In this document: positions 41,990 to 51,021 of the stretch, piece after piece
Layout: each line of letters begins with the position of its first letter
Position numbering within the stretch: position 1 is the stretch's first letter
From: Streptomyces sclerotialus
Lineage (GTDB): Bacteria; Actinomycetota; Actinomycetes; Streptomycetales; Streptomycetaceae
Direction: 5' to 3'
NCBI RefSeq assembly: GCF_040907265.1
Contig: NZ_JBFOHP010000002.1
Coordinates: 620,001-684,000, forward strand
DNA: 64,000 bases
Position numbers and translations under genes: made by a program
The notes under the pieces: generated by a model
What the model was told of the DNA's origin: nothing
What the model saw: the letters and a program-made list of their open reading frames with translations, nothing else
The model's database searches: none

Positions 41990-43368
41990 GCCGCTCGTTA
42001 CCCACCCCGACGCCCCGACGGCGTACCGCACTGCTCGCCGCCTGCGCCCTGCTGATGGCCGGCGCCGGCACGGCCACCGCCCTGAGTCCGGTGGCGAGCG
42101 CCGCCGCACCGGCTGCCGCCAGGGTCGACAACCCGTACGCCGGAGCCAAGGGGTACGTGAACCCCGAGTGGTCGGCGAAGGCCGCGGCCGAGCCCGGCGG
42201 CAGCAAGGTCGCCGACCAGCCGACCGGTGTCTGGCTGGACCGGATCGCCGCCATCAACGGCGTGAACGGCGGCATGGGCCTGCGCGACCACCTGGACGAG
42301 GCCCTGAGACAGAAGGGCGACGGCGAACTCGTCGTCCAGCTGGTGATCTACAACCTCCCGGGCCGGGACTGCTCGGCGCTCGCCTCCAACGGTGAACTCG
42401 GCCCGACCGAGATCGACAAGTACAAGACGCAGTACATCGACCCGATCGCGGCGATCCTCGCCGACTCCAAGTACGCGTCGCTGCGCATCGTCACCACCGT
42501 CGAGATCGACTCCCTGCCGAACCTGGTCACCAACGTCAGCGGCAGGCCGACCGCGACTCCGCAGTGCGACACGATGAAGGCCAACGGCAACTACATCAAG
42601 GGCGTCGGCTACGCCCTCAACAAGCTGGGCGCCGTCCCCAACGTCTACAACTACGTCGACGCCGGGCACCACGGCTGGATCGGCTGGGACGACAACCTCG
42701 GCCCCTCCGCCGAAATGTTCAAGCAGGCGGCGACCGCCGAGGGCAGCACGCTCGGCAAGGTGCACGGCTTCATCACCAACACGGCCAACTACAGCGCGCT
42801 CAAGGAGGAACACTTCTCCGTCGACGATGCGGTCAACGGCGTGTCCGTGCGCCAGTCCAAGTGGGTGGACTGGAACCGGTACGTGGACGAGCAGTCCTTC
42901 GCGCAGGCGTTCCGCGACAAACTGGTCTCCGTGGGGTTCGATCCCGGCGTCGGCATGCTGATCGACACCTCCCGCAACGGCTGGGGAGGTACGGCACGGC
43001 CCACCGCGCCGGGGGCGAGGACCAGTGTGGACACCTACGTCGAGGGCGGCCGCATCGACCGGCGCATCCACGTGGGCAACTGGTGCAACCAGGCGGGCGC
43101 AGGCCTCGGCGAACGGCCGAAGGCAGCCCCCGCGCCGGGCATCGACGCGTACGTCTGGATGAAGCCGCCGGGCGAGTCCGACGGGGCCAGCAAGGAGATC
43201 CCGAACGACGAGGGCAAGGGCTTCGACCGGATGTGCGACCCGTCGTACACGGGCAACGCCCGCAACGGATACCAGATGTCCGGGGCGCTGCCGAACGCCC
43301 CGCTCTCCGGCCAGTGGTTCTCCGCACAGTTCCAGGAACTGCTGAAGAACGCACACCCCGCGCTGTGA
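41986..43368 (+). CDS. Secreted GH6 cellulase (cellobiohydrolase/endoglucanase), TTA at codon 5
   Basis: A 460-residue glycoside hydrolase family 6 enzyme cleaving beta-1,4-glucan. An Arg-containing signal sequence (about 1-44) precedes a catalytic domain with the two family motifs: VIYNLPGRDCSA (D128) and YNYVDAGHHGWIGW (acid D225). It ends at the catalytic domain with no carbohydrate-binding module or linker. The start overlaps the upstream 39-codon ORF by ATGA. Codon 5 is TTA (41998-42000), so full translation needs the bldA tRNA; a rare codon this close to the start is a sensitive control point. A hairpin terminator follows. Confidence 0.92.
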   Translation: MSRSLPTPTPRRRTALLAACALLMAGAGTATALSPVASAAAPAAARVDNPYAGAKGYVNPEWSAKAAAEPGGSKVADQPTGVWLDRIAAINGVNGGMGLRDHLDEALRQKGDGELVVQLVIYNLPGRDCSALASNGELGPTEIDKYKTQYIDPIAAILADSKYASLRIVTTVEIDSLPNLVTNVSGRPTATPQCDTMKANGNYIKGVGYALNKLGAVPNVYNYVDAGHHGWIGWDDNLGPSAEMFKQAATAEGSTLGKVHGFITNTANYSALKEEHFSVDDAVNGVSVRQSKWVDWNRYVDEQSFAQAFRDKLVSVGFDPGVGMLIDTSRNGWGGTARPTAPGARTSVDTYVEGGRIDRRIHVGNWCNQAGAGLGERPKAAPAPGIDAYVWMKPPGESDGASKEIPNDEGKGFDRMCDPSYTGNARNGYQMSGALPNAPLSGQWFSAQFQELLKNAHPAL

Positions 43369-43400
43369 GCCGGCCGCGGCCGCGACGCTGAGCAGGACGG

Positions 43401-43436
43401 CCCCGGTGAGCAGGTGGAATACCCCGCTCACCGGGG
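43401..43436 (+). terminator. Hairpin terminator after the cellulase
   Basis: Perfect 11-bp stem CCCCGGTGAGC / GCTCACCGGGG, loop of 14 bases, followed by TTCTTG. It isolates the cellulase from the lanthipeptide operon that begins 200 bases later. The 43437-43634 stretch should hold the amfT promoter; I see no certain element in it. Confidence 0.75.
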
Positions 43437-43634
43437 TTCTTGCGCTACGACGCGGACGGCGGGCACGGGGGACCTTCCGCAGGCATATGCGTTTCCCACA
43501 CAACTCACGTGACATTTGCGACTGTTGGTGCCCGCTGTCGTCATGAGAACGTCGGTGCGCCGGGGACGAAAGCGCAGCCACACCGCGCCGCCCGGCCACC
43601 GATAGCGAGCCGAGGGACGACGCGGGAGGTGGGT

Positions 43635-46232
43635 GTGAACCCGGAGTACGCCGTCTACTGTGACGCCGACCGTTGGTTCTACGACGCACCACGCCGGGTG
43701 GCGGGGGAACGGGAGCGCGGCACCCTCTTCGAGGAGGAGGCGGACCTCGCGCTGCCACCGGAGTGGGAGCGGCAGAACAGCGGCGACTGGACGGCGTTCT
43801 CACCGGCCGGCACACGGCTTCCCGCACAGGGGTGGAAGATCCACGTCTCGGCGGGTCCTGACAACGCCGGCACGGTGCTGCGCAAGGCCGCCGGGTACTG
43901 CTTCGGGCAGCGGCTCGCCTTCAAGTTCGTGCCCAGCCGCTATCTGCTGCACATCAAGAACGCCAAGTACGCCGACCGCGCGGGCAGCGGCAAGTTCCTC
44001 ACGGTGTACCCCGAGGACGAGCGGCGGTGCGAGGAGGCGGCGCGGGAGCTGGACCGGCTGCTGGCCGGCGAAGAAGGCCCGTACATCCTGAGCGATCTGC
44101 GCTGGGGCGACGGTCCGGTGCACCTCCGCTACGGCGCGTTCGCCCGGCGGTACTGCCACGCCGACGACGGTGTGCTCGTCCCCGCCGTGGCCGACCCGGA
44201 GGGGAAGCTCGTACCCGATACGCGCGGGCCGGTCTTCCGGTTGCCGGAGTGGGTGACTCCCCCGGAGTTCCTCGCGCCGCACCTGGCGGCGCGGTCCGCG
44301 GACAGCCTGGCCGACCTGCCCTACACGGTCGAACGGGCACTGCACTTCTCCAACGGTGGTGGCGTCTACGCGGCGCGCGACCGGCGCACCGGCCGGCCGG
44401 TGGTGCTCAAGGAAGGCCGCCCGCACGCCGGGCTGGCGGCCGACGGCGCCGACGCGGTGGCCCGATTACGGCGTGAACAGCGGGCGCTGGAACGGCTGGC
44501 GGGCCTGGACTGCGTCCCTCGGGTACTGGACTCCTTCACCCTCGGAGAGCACTACTTCATGGTGCTGGAGTACATCGAGGGCACCACGCTCAACACCCTC
44601 TTCGCCCGGAGGTTCCCCCTTTCCGAGCCCGGTCCGGAGCCCGAGCGGCTCGCCGCGCACACGGAATGGGCGGAACGGCTGTACCGGCTGGTCGAACGGG
44701 CGGTGCGGCAGGTCAACGACCGCGGTCTGGTCTTCGGGGACCTGCACATGAGCAATGTGATGGTCGCGCCGGACGAGTCCTCGGTCACCCTGCTGGATTT
44801 CGAGGCCGCCACACCGGCCGCGGAGAACCGGCGGCAGGTGGTGGCCAACCCCGCGTTCGTCGCGCCCGCCGACCGCCGCGGCAAGGCGATCGACCGGTAC
44901 GCACTGGCCTGCCTGAGGCTGGCGCTCTTCGTGCCCCTCACCACGCTCTTCCCGCTCGACCGGGCGAAGGCCGGTCATCTGGCGGACATCATCGCCGACC
45001 GATATCCGGTACGCCGCGAGCTCCTGGACCAGGCGGTCGCGGAGATCACCGGTACCCCGCCCGCGCCCGCTGGGGCGCCCGAACGGCCCGCGTACCTCCC
45101 GGTACGTCCGGACGACTGGCCCGCGAGCCGGGACTCCATGGTGCGGGCCGTCCTCGGCTCCGCCACACCGGAGCGGGACGACCGCTTCTTCCCGGGCGAC
45201 ATCGCCCAGTTCGCCTCGCCGTGCGGCGGCCGGTCCTTCGGCTACGGCACCGCGGGAGTCCTGTACGCGCTGCAGAGCGCGGGCGTCCGCTGCGAGGAGG
45301 GTGAGGAGTGGCTGCTGCGGCGCAGCAAGGAGGCTGAGTCCGGGACCCCGGCGGGCTTCTACGACGGGCTGTCCGGTGTGGCCTGGGTCCTGGCGCGGCT
45401 GGGCCATCGCACGGCGGCCGGTGAACTCGCCCACCTGGTGGCCCGGCAGCCGCTGGACGGCCTGAACGCCGGTCTGCACTCCGGGCTGGCCGGGGTCGGC
45501 CTCTCCCTGCTGGAACTGTCCCGGCTCCTCGGGGAGGAGGCACTCCAGAAGACGGCGCTGCGCTGCGCCGAGCTGGCCGCCCGCCGGCTGGCCGGCACAC
45601 CCGCGGGGAACGCGCGCGCCGGTCTGCTGCACGGTGCGTCCGGGTCCGCGCTGCTCTTCATCCGCCTGTACGAGTGCTACGAGGATCCCGCGCTCCTGGA
45701 CGCCGCGGCGACGGCGCTGCGCAGGGACCTCGCCCGTTGTGTCCGCGACGACCACGGGGCGCTGGTGGTCCGCGAGGCCCGCCGTACGATGCCGTACCTC
45801 GGCGGGGGCAGCGTGGGCATCGGCACGGTCCTCGACGACTACCTCGTCCACCGGGCGGACGAGGAGTTCGCGACGGCGCGCGCGGAGATCCTCCAGGCGG
45901 CGCGCTCCTCCTTCTACGTCCAGCCCGGGCTGTTCCGCGGCGTGGCGGGTCTGATCCTGCATCTCGCCCGCACCGCCACGCCCGGTGACGGCCTGCGCGA
46001 GGACGTGCGCCGGCTCTCGGAACTCCTCGCCTGGCACGCGATCCCCTGGCAGGGGGAGCTCGCGTTCCCCGGGGAGCAGCTGTCCCGGCTGTCGATGGAC
46101 CTGTCCACCGGCACCGCCGGATGTCTGCTCGCCCTCGGCAGTGTGCACCGCCCCGACCGGGCGCACCTGCCCTTCCTCCCGCCGCTGCGGCGGCCCACGG
46201 ACCGGTCCCAGCCAGGGGCCGAAGGCAAGTAA
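43635..46232 (+). CDS. amfT: Class III lanthipeptide synthetase (LanKC, AmfT/RamC type), TTA at codon 278
   Basis: An 865-residue trifunctional enzyme that phosphorylates and eliminates Ser/Thr and cyclises the AmfS precursor. The lyase domain covers about 1-215 (YAVYCDADRWFYDAP start). The kinase domain is about 230-500, with Gly-rich NGGGVYAARD, K259 in VVLKEGR, catalytic D369 in FGDLHMSN and metal-binding D388 in LLDFEAA. The cyclase-like domain is about 560-850 (GLSGVAWVLARLG, GLLHGASGSALLF, GVAGLILHLA), without the zinc ligands of LanC, as usual in class III. GTG 43635 follows GGGAGG. Leucine 278 is encoded by TTA (44466-44468), implying bldA dependence. First gene of the amfTSBA operon. 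Confidence 0.95.
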   Translation: MNPEYAVYCDADRWFYDAPRRVAGERERGTLFEEEADLALPPEWERQNSGDWTAFSPAGTRLPAQGWKIHVSAGPDNAGTVLRKAAGYCFGQRLAFKFVPSRYLLHIKNAKYADRAGSGKFLTVYPEDERRCEEAARELDRLLAGEEGPYILSDLRWGDGPVHLRYGAFARRYCHADDGVLVPAVADPEGKLVPDTRGPVFRLPEWVTPPEFLAPHLAARSADSLADLPYTVERALHFSNGGGVYAARDRRTGRPVVLKEGRPHAGLAADGADAVARLRREQRALERLAGLDCVPRVLDSFTLGEHYFMVLEYIEGTTLNTLFARRFPLSEPGPEPERLAAHTEWAERLYRLVERAVRQVNDRGLVFGDLHMSNVMVAPDESSVTLLDFEAATPAAENRRQVVANPAFVAPADRRGKAIDRYALACLRLALFVPLTTLFPLDRAKAGHLADIIADRYPVRRELLDQAVAEITGTPPAPAGAPERPAYLPVRPDDWPASRDSMVRAVLGSATPERDDRFFPGDIAQFASPCGGRSFGYGTAGVLYALQSAGVRCEEGEEWLLRRSKEAESGTPAGFYDGLSGVAWVLARLGHRTAAGELAHLVARQPLDGLNAGLHSGLAGVGLSLLELSRLLGEEALQKTALRCAELAARRLAGTPAGNARAGLLHGASGSALLFIRLYECYEDPALLDAAATALRRDLARCVRDDHGALVVREARRTMPYLGGGSVGIGTVLDDYLVHRADEEFATARAEILQAARSSFYVQPGLFRGVAGLILHLARTATPGDGLREDVRRLSELLAWHAIPWQGELAFPGEQLSRLSMDLSTGTAGCLLALGSVHRPDRAHLPFLPPLRRPTDRSQPGAEGK

Positions 46233-46275
46233 CCGCTCATCACAACGGAACACTCTCCCCAGAAAGGTAACCGTC

Positions 46276-46407
46276 ATGGCACTTCTGGACCTTCAGGCGA
46301 TGGACACCCCGGCCGAGGAGGCCGCCGGCGACCTGGCCACCGGCAGCCAGGTGAGTGTGATCGCGTGCGAGTACAGCTCCCTCAGCGTCCTCGTCTGCAC
46401 CCCGTGA
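46276..46407 (+). CDS. amfS: AmfS/RamS-type lanthipeptide precursor
   Basis: A 43-residue precursor of a SapB-like surfactant peptide that lowers surface tension for aerial growth. The leader has the class III recognition stretch LLDLQAMDTP. The core begins about residue 23 and contains two SxxSxxxC units: S24-S27-C31 and S34-S37-C41, separated by EY and ending TP. In SapB-type peptides the second Ser reacts to Dha and Cys closes each ring. It matches AmfS of S. griseus closely, differing mainly in hydrophobic core residues. AAAGG precedes the ATG. The stable hairpin after the gene should favour precursor mRNA over the transporter. Confidence 0.95.
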   Translation: MALLDLQAMDTPAEEAAGDLATGSQVSVIACEYSSLSVLVCTP

Positions 46408-46474
46408 CGCGGGTCCGTCCTTCGTCCGGCTTCTGAGGCGCCGGCCACGGCCGACGCCGAAGTGAGACGGTCCT

Positions 46475-46510
46475 CTGGTTCCGGGCGGCTTGTCCTCCGC
46501 CCGGAACCAG
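46475..46510 (+). terminator. Attenuator-type hairpin between amfS and amfB
   Basis: Perfect 14-bp stem CTGGTTCCGGGCGG / CCGCCCGGAACCAG with an 8-base loop, lying 68 bases after the amfS stop codon and 29 bases before amfB. No T-run follows, so partial termination or 3'-end stabilisation is likely, which would give far more amfS mRNA than transporter mRNA. Confidence 0.75.
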
Positions 46511-46538
46511 GCACGTCGGCACTCTCCCAGGAGGACCC

Positions 46539-48275
46539 ATGGCCTCGCCCCCGGTGAGCACGGCGGAGCCGGGCCGCGCCGGCCCCCTGCTGCGGGCCGC
46601 CGCCCGGCACAGCGGAGGGCGGCTGGCGGTGGTGGCGCTGTGCGCCACCGCGGCGGCAGGTGTGACGCTCACCGTGCCCGCGGCGCTCGGCCGCGCCCTC
46701 GACCTGCTGCTCGCCGGCAGCGCGCACAGCACCACGGCGGTACTGACCTGCGCCGCGCTGCTCATCGCCGAGATCGGGCTGGACACCGCCGTCGCCTGGC
46801 ACAGCGGCACGGCCACGGCCCGTTCCACCGCGTGGCTGCGGCGGCGCGGCGTCCGCCGGCTGCTGGCCGCCGAACCGCACCGCGCCGGCGCGCTCGGCGC
46901 CGGGGACCTGGCCACCCGGCTGACCGCGAACACCACCGACGCGGGCACCGCGCCCGTCACGGCGGTGACCGCCGTGACCGCGGTGCTGCCCCCGGTGGGC
47001 GCGCTGGTGGCCCTGTTCGTCATCGACGCCTGGACCGCACTGGCCTTCCTCGCGGGCGTGCCACTGCTGCTGCTCCTGTTGCGCGCCTTCATCCGGGGCA
47101 CCGCCGAGAGCAACGCCGCCTACCAGCGGACGCAGGCCACGATCGCCGGCCGGCTGGCCGAGGCGCTGGCCGGCGCGCGGACCATCGCCGCGGCCGGCAC
47201 CGGGGACCAGGAGCGCGCCCGCATCCTGGCCCCGCTGGACGAACTCGGCGCGCAGGGCCGCCGCATGTGGCGGGTGTACGGACTCGCCGTGGCCGGCAGC
47301 ACCGTCCTGATGCCGCTGCTGACCACCGTGGTACTCGCCGTGGGCGGGCTCCGGCTGGCCGCGGGGCAGATCAGCGTCGGGGAACTGCTCGCGCTGTCCC
47401 GTTACGCGACCTTCGCCGCGGGCGTCGGCACGGTCACCGGAGCGCTGAACACCCTGGTACGCGGGCGCATCGCGGCTCGCCGCGTGGGAGCGCTGGAAGA
47501 ACTCCCGGAGCTGCGCCATGGCGGGGCGCGGCTGCCGGCCGACGGCACGGGCACGCTGGAGCTGCGTGGCCTCACCGTCACCCGCGACGGCACCCGGCTG
47601 CTCGACATTCCCGCGCTGCGGCTGCCGGGCGGCACCACCACCGCCGTCGTCGGCCCCTCGGGCTCCGGCAAGACACTGCTGGCCGCCGTGGCCGGACGGC
47701 TGCTCGATCCGGACACCGGAACGGTGACCCTGGACGGCGTACCGCTGGCCGACCTGACCTACCAGGAGACCCGGCAGGCGATCGGCACCGCGTTCGCGCG
47801 GCCCGCGCTCTTCGGCCGTACCGTCGAGGACGCCCTCGCCTGCGGACCCCGGCGGTACCCGGCGCGGGAAGTGCGCCGGGCGGCGCGCGCGGCCGGTGCG
47901 GACGGCTTCGTCACGCTGCTGCCGCACGGCTACCGCACCCCGCTCGAAGCGGTTCCGCTCTCCGGTGGCGAACGTCAACGGCTCGGCCTCGCCCGTGCCT
48001 TCGCCGGGAGCGAGCGCTTTCTGATCATGGACGATGCCACGTCCAGCCTCGACACGGTCACCGAACAGCAGGTCAACCGCGCGCTGCTCTCCGGTGAGGT
48101 GCGGGCCCGTACCCGGCTCATCGTGGCGCACCGGCCGTCGTGCGCCGCCCTCGCCGACACGGTGGTGTGGCTGGAGGACGGAACGGTACGGGCCACCGGA
48201 ACCCACCAGGAGTTGTGGCAGGACCCGGACTACCGCGCCAACTTCGCCGTACCGACGACGGGTTCCGGCCGGTGA
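46539..48275 (+). CDS. amfB: ABC transporter half, membrane plus ATPase (AmfB type)
   Basis: A 578-residue half-transporter for export of the AmfS peptide. Six helices lie in about 25-290. The nucleotide domain is about 325-570, with Walker A VVGPSGSGKTLLAAV, signature PLSGGERQRLGLARAFA and Walker B FLIMDDATSSLD. The catalytic Glu after Walker B is Asp here (DDATS), the change typical for the degenerate site of heterodimeric exporters. GGAGGACCC precedes the ATG. Its stop overlaps the amfA start (GTGA). Exact A/B naming between species varies. Confidence 0.92.
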   Translation: MASPPVSTAEPGRAGPLLRAAARHSGGRLAVVALCATAAAGVTLTVPAALGRALDLLLAGSAHSTTAVLTCAALLIAEIGLDTAVAWHSGTATARSTAWLRRRGVRRLLAAEPHRAGALGAGDLATRLTANTTDAGTAPVTAVTAVTAVLPPVGALVALFVIDAWTALAFLAGVPLLLLLLRAFIRGTAESNAAYQRTQATIAGRLAEALAGARTIAAAGTGDQERARILAPLDELGAQGRRMWRVYGLAVAGSTVLMPLLTTVVLAVGGLRLAAGQISVGELLALSRYATFAAGVGTVTGALNTLVRGRIAARRVGALEELPELRHGGARLPADGTGTLELRGLTVTRDGTRLLDIPALRLPGGTTTAVVGPSGSGKTLLAAVAGRLLDPDTGTVTLDGVPLADLTYQETRQAIGTAFARPALFGRTVEDALACGPRRYPAREVRRAARAAGADGFVTLLPHGYRTPLEAVPLSGGERQRLGLARAFAGSERFLIMDDATSSLDTVTEQQVNRALLSGEVRARTRLIVAHRPSCAALADTVVWLEDGTVRATGTHQELWQDPDYRANFAVPTTGSGR

Positions 48276-50173
48276 GCGCCGTCGACGAGCGCGCGGTGCC
48301 CCTCGGCCGGCAGCGGCGTCCGGGGCCGGGCACGGGGGCGCGGGCCCGAGCGGAGCGCGGAGCGGGGAGCCCGGTGCGGCGCCTGTGGCGGCCCGGCCGC
48401 CGCTTCCTCGGGCAGCACCTCCGTGCGCTCACCGTGCTCGCGGGCTGGTCGCTGCTGGAGTCCGGGCACACCTTCCTCGGCGGGTACGGCGCGGCGCGCG
48501 CGCTGGACGACGGTTTCCTGGCAGGCCGTCCGGTGACCGGCCTGCTCTGGCTGGCGGCCGCGGCAACGGCCGCCGTACTGGGCGGCTTCGCCGTCCGCGG
48601 GGTGTTCACGGGCCTGGCCGGGCTGGTGGAGCCGCTGCGCGACGGACTCGTACGACGGACGGTGAGCGATGCGCTGGCCGGGGCGCTCACCGACCCCGCC
48701 CGCGCCGACACCGCGGCGGTCTCCCGGCTCACCGGACAGACGGAAGCGGCACGGGACGGCTTCGCCGGGGTGCTGCTCACGCTGCGCTCGTTCGTGTTCA
48801 CCGCGGCGGGCGCGCTGCTCGGGCTGGGGGCGCTCGCCCCGTTGCTGCTGCCGTTCGTGGTGCTGCCGCTCGTGCTGGGCATCGGCCTGTTCCTCGCGGT
48901 CCTCTCCCCCATGGCGGCGCGGCAGCGCGCCTATCTCGACGCCGACGAGGCGCTGGCGGCCGCCGCCGGGCGGACCTGCGAAGGGCTGCGGGACATCACC
49001 GCCTGCGGTGCCGGCCCGCGCACCGCCGGGGAGTTGACGGACCTCGTCGCGGCCGAGGCCGCCGCGTCCCGGGCGCTGGCCCGGTGGTCAGCGGCACGCA
49101 CCGTGGCACTCGGCGTCTCGGCGCACCTTCCGGTGCTGTCGTTGCTGGCCGGTGCGCCGTGGCTGCTGCGGAACGGCGTCACCGCCGGAGCCCTGGTCGG
49201 CGCCCTCACCTATCTGACCCAGTCCCTGCTGCCCGCGCTCAGCACGCTCATGACCGCACTCGGCGCCACGGGGACCCGGCTGCTGGTGGTACTCGACCGG
49301 CTGGCCGGCAGGGCTCCCTCCCCGGCGCACCGCCCGCACCCCGGTGCCGGACCGGGCACCCGGCCGGTCCCGGGCACGCCGGGTACCGCGGGCGCCGGCC
49401 CTCTCGGAACTGCTGCCTCTCCTTCCGTTCCCGTACGCGACGCGGCGGGGGCGCACCCGCCCGCCGTCGAACTCCGCTCCGTGACCTTCGGATACGGAGC
49501 CCGCCCCGTGCTGGACCGGCTGGACCTCACCGTGCGGCACGGGGAACACCTGGCCGTGGTCGGCCCCAGCGGGATCGGGAAGTCCACCCTGACCGCACTC
49601 GTCGCGGGGATGCTGACCCCGCAGGCGGGTGAGGTCCTGGTGGACGGCGGTGCGGTCGTGGGCCGTCCCGCGGAGGAGCTGGCGCGGCGGCGGTCGCTCG
49701 TGCCGCAGGAGGCCTACGTCTGCAGCGGCACCGTCCGGGAGAACCTCTGCTACCTGCGGCCGGAGGCCACGGACGAGGAACTGGCCGCCACCCTCGAAGC
49801 GCTCGGCCTGCACCGGCTGGTGGACGGGCTCGGCGGGCCGTCGGCGTCCGTGGAGCCGCACCGGCTCTCCCAGGGCGAACGCCAGCTGTTCGCCCTGGCC
49901 CGCGCCCATCTCTCCGCCGCCCCGCTGGTCCTTCTCGACGAGGCGACCTGCCACCTGTCCCCGCGGGAGGAGGAGCGCGCCGAGACGGCGCTCGCCGCGC
50001 GGCCGGGCACGCTGATCGTGGTGGCCCACCGGCTCTCCTCGGCCCGGCGCGCCGACCGGGTGCTGGTGCTGGACGGGACCAGGCCCGCGGTGGGCACCCA
50101 TGACGAGCTGCTGACCGCTTCGCCGCTCTACCGGGATCTCGTCGGCGTCTGGAGCGGCGGCGCAGGCCGCTGA
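48272..50173 (+). CDS. amfA: ABC transporter half, membrane plus ATPase (AmfA type)
   Basis: A 633-residue partner of AmfB. The N-terminus is Arg/Gly-rich (about 1-40), six helices follow (about 45-340), and a Pro/Gly-rich linker (about 350-405) leads to the ATPase. Walker A is VVGPSGIGKSTLTALV, signature RLSQGERQLFALARAH, and Walker B LVLLDEATCHLSP. Catalytic Glu is kept while the D-loop SALD is replaced by CHLSP. With AmfB's Asp, this makes a one-active-site heterodimer. The GTG start overlaps the amfB stop, so translation is coupled; a longer frame to 48140 lies inside amfB and is unlikely. Confidence 0.92.
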   Translation: MSAVDERAVPLGRQRRPGPGTGARARAERGAGSPVRRLWRPGRRFLGQHLRALTVLAGWSLLESGHTFLGGYGAARALDDGFLAGRPVTGLLWLAAAATAAVLGGFAVRGVFTGLAGLVEPLRDGLVRRTVSDALAGALTDPARADTAAVSRLTGQTEAARDGFAGVLLTLRSFVFTAAGALLGLGALAPLLLPFVVLPLVLGIGLFLAVLSPMAARQRAYLDADEALAAAAGRTCEGLRDITACGAGPRTAGELTDLVAAEAAASRALARWSAARTVALGVSAHLPVLSLLAGAPWLLRNGVTAGALVGALTYLTQSLLPALSTLMTALGATGTRLLVVLDRLAGRAPSPAHRPHPGAGPGTRPVPGTPGTAGAGPLGTAASPSVPVRDAAGAHPPAVELRSVTFGYGARPVLDRLDLTVRHGEHLAVVGPSGIGKSTLTALVAGMLTPQAGEVLVDGGAVVGRPAEELARRRSLVPQEAYVCSGTVRENLCYLRPEATDEELAATLEALGLHRLVDGLGGPSASVEPHRLSQGERQLFALARAHLSAAPLVLLDEATCHLSPREEERAETALAARPGTLIVVAHRLSSARRADRVLVLDGTRPAVGTHDELLTASPLYRDLVGVWSGGAGR

Positions 50174-50189
50174 GCTCCGTGCCGGGCGC

Positions 50190-50795
50190 TCATATCCAGC
50201 CGTACTGCCGGCAGAGGCGGATGGCATCCATACGGTTGCGGGCGTTCACCTTGCGGGTCGCCGCGGCCAGGTAGTTGCGGACGGTGCCGATCGAGAGGTT
50301 GAGGATCCGTGCGATGTCGGACGTCGCCTGGCCGTCGGCGGTGAGGGACAGGACGGTCAGCTCTCTGGCCGACAGCGGCATGTCCTTGGCCCGGAGGAAG
50401 TCCAGGGCGAGGGAGTCGTCGACGAATCTCTCGCCCTCGGCGAGCGTCCGGATCGCCTTCACCAGTGTGCCCGCGTCCCCGTCGCGGTCGACGAAGGCGC
50501 GGGCACCCGCATCACATGCCTTGAGCAGCAGCCTCGGCCGTCCCGTCGGGACCAGCACGAGAAGCTCCCCCACGCGGCCGGTGTGCGGCCGGGACCGGCC
50601 GAACGCCTCCAAGGCCGCCGCGGCGCCGGAGGACTGACAGTCCAGTACGGCCACGTCGGAGCGGAGCGCCACCGCCTCCCGGTGCCAGTTCCGGCAGTGC
50701 ACCGCGGTCACCTCGAACGACGGCTCCGCCCGTAACAACGCCTCGAGCGCCGACCGTAAGAGATCCACGTCGTGCGCCACGGTCACCCGGATCAT
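50190..50795 (-). CDS. amfR: AmfR/RamR-type orphan response regulator, two TTA codons
   Basis: A 201-residue activator of the amf operon. The receiver keeps D52 (VLDCQSSG) and D9/D11, but the conserved Lys region reads GARAFVDRDGD, with no GYLLK, so phosphorylation chemistry is atypical, as known for RamR. The C-terminal LuxR helix-turn-helix is about 140-195 (LSARELTVLSLTADGQATSDIA, LSIGTVRNYL). AAGGGTGGG precedes the ATG. It converges on amfA with 16 bases between. Codons 13 (50757-50759) and 21 (50733-50735) are TTA, so expression should need the bldA tRNA. No kinase partner is adjacent. Confidence 0.93.
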   Translation of the reverse strand: MIRVTVAHDVDLLRSALEALLRAEPSFEVTAVHCRNWHREAVALRSDVAVLDCQSSGAAAALEAFGRSRPHTGRVGELLVLVPTGRPRLLLKACDAGARAFVDRDGDAGTLVKAIRTLAEGERFVDDSLALDFLRAKDMPLSARELTVLSLTADGQATSDIARILNLSIGTVRNYLAAATRKVNARNRMDAIRLCRQYGWI

Positions 50796-51021
50796 TGCCC
50801 ACCCTTCGGTTCGTCCTGTCCGAATGCGGCCCTCACGCCCCCGCTCGCCGACCGCACCGCAGGAGTGCCCGCATACTTCGAGAATGAACTTTCCTCCCTG
50901 ATCATCCCGTTGCACCGCAGGCGCACCGTCAGTCCCTGTGCCCCCTGTCGTGCGCCGTGGCAACCCCTCTGCGGCTGTGCGGTGGACTTCCTCGACGGTG
51001 TACGGGAGCGGAGGCGGATCC

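Noticed and set aside
48140..48271. N-terminal extension of amfA
   Set aside because: Entirely inside amfB with no ribosome-binding site; GTG 48272 overlapping the amfB stop is the likely start.
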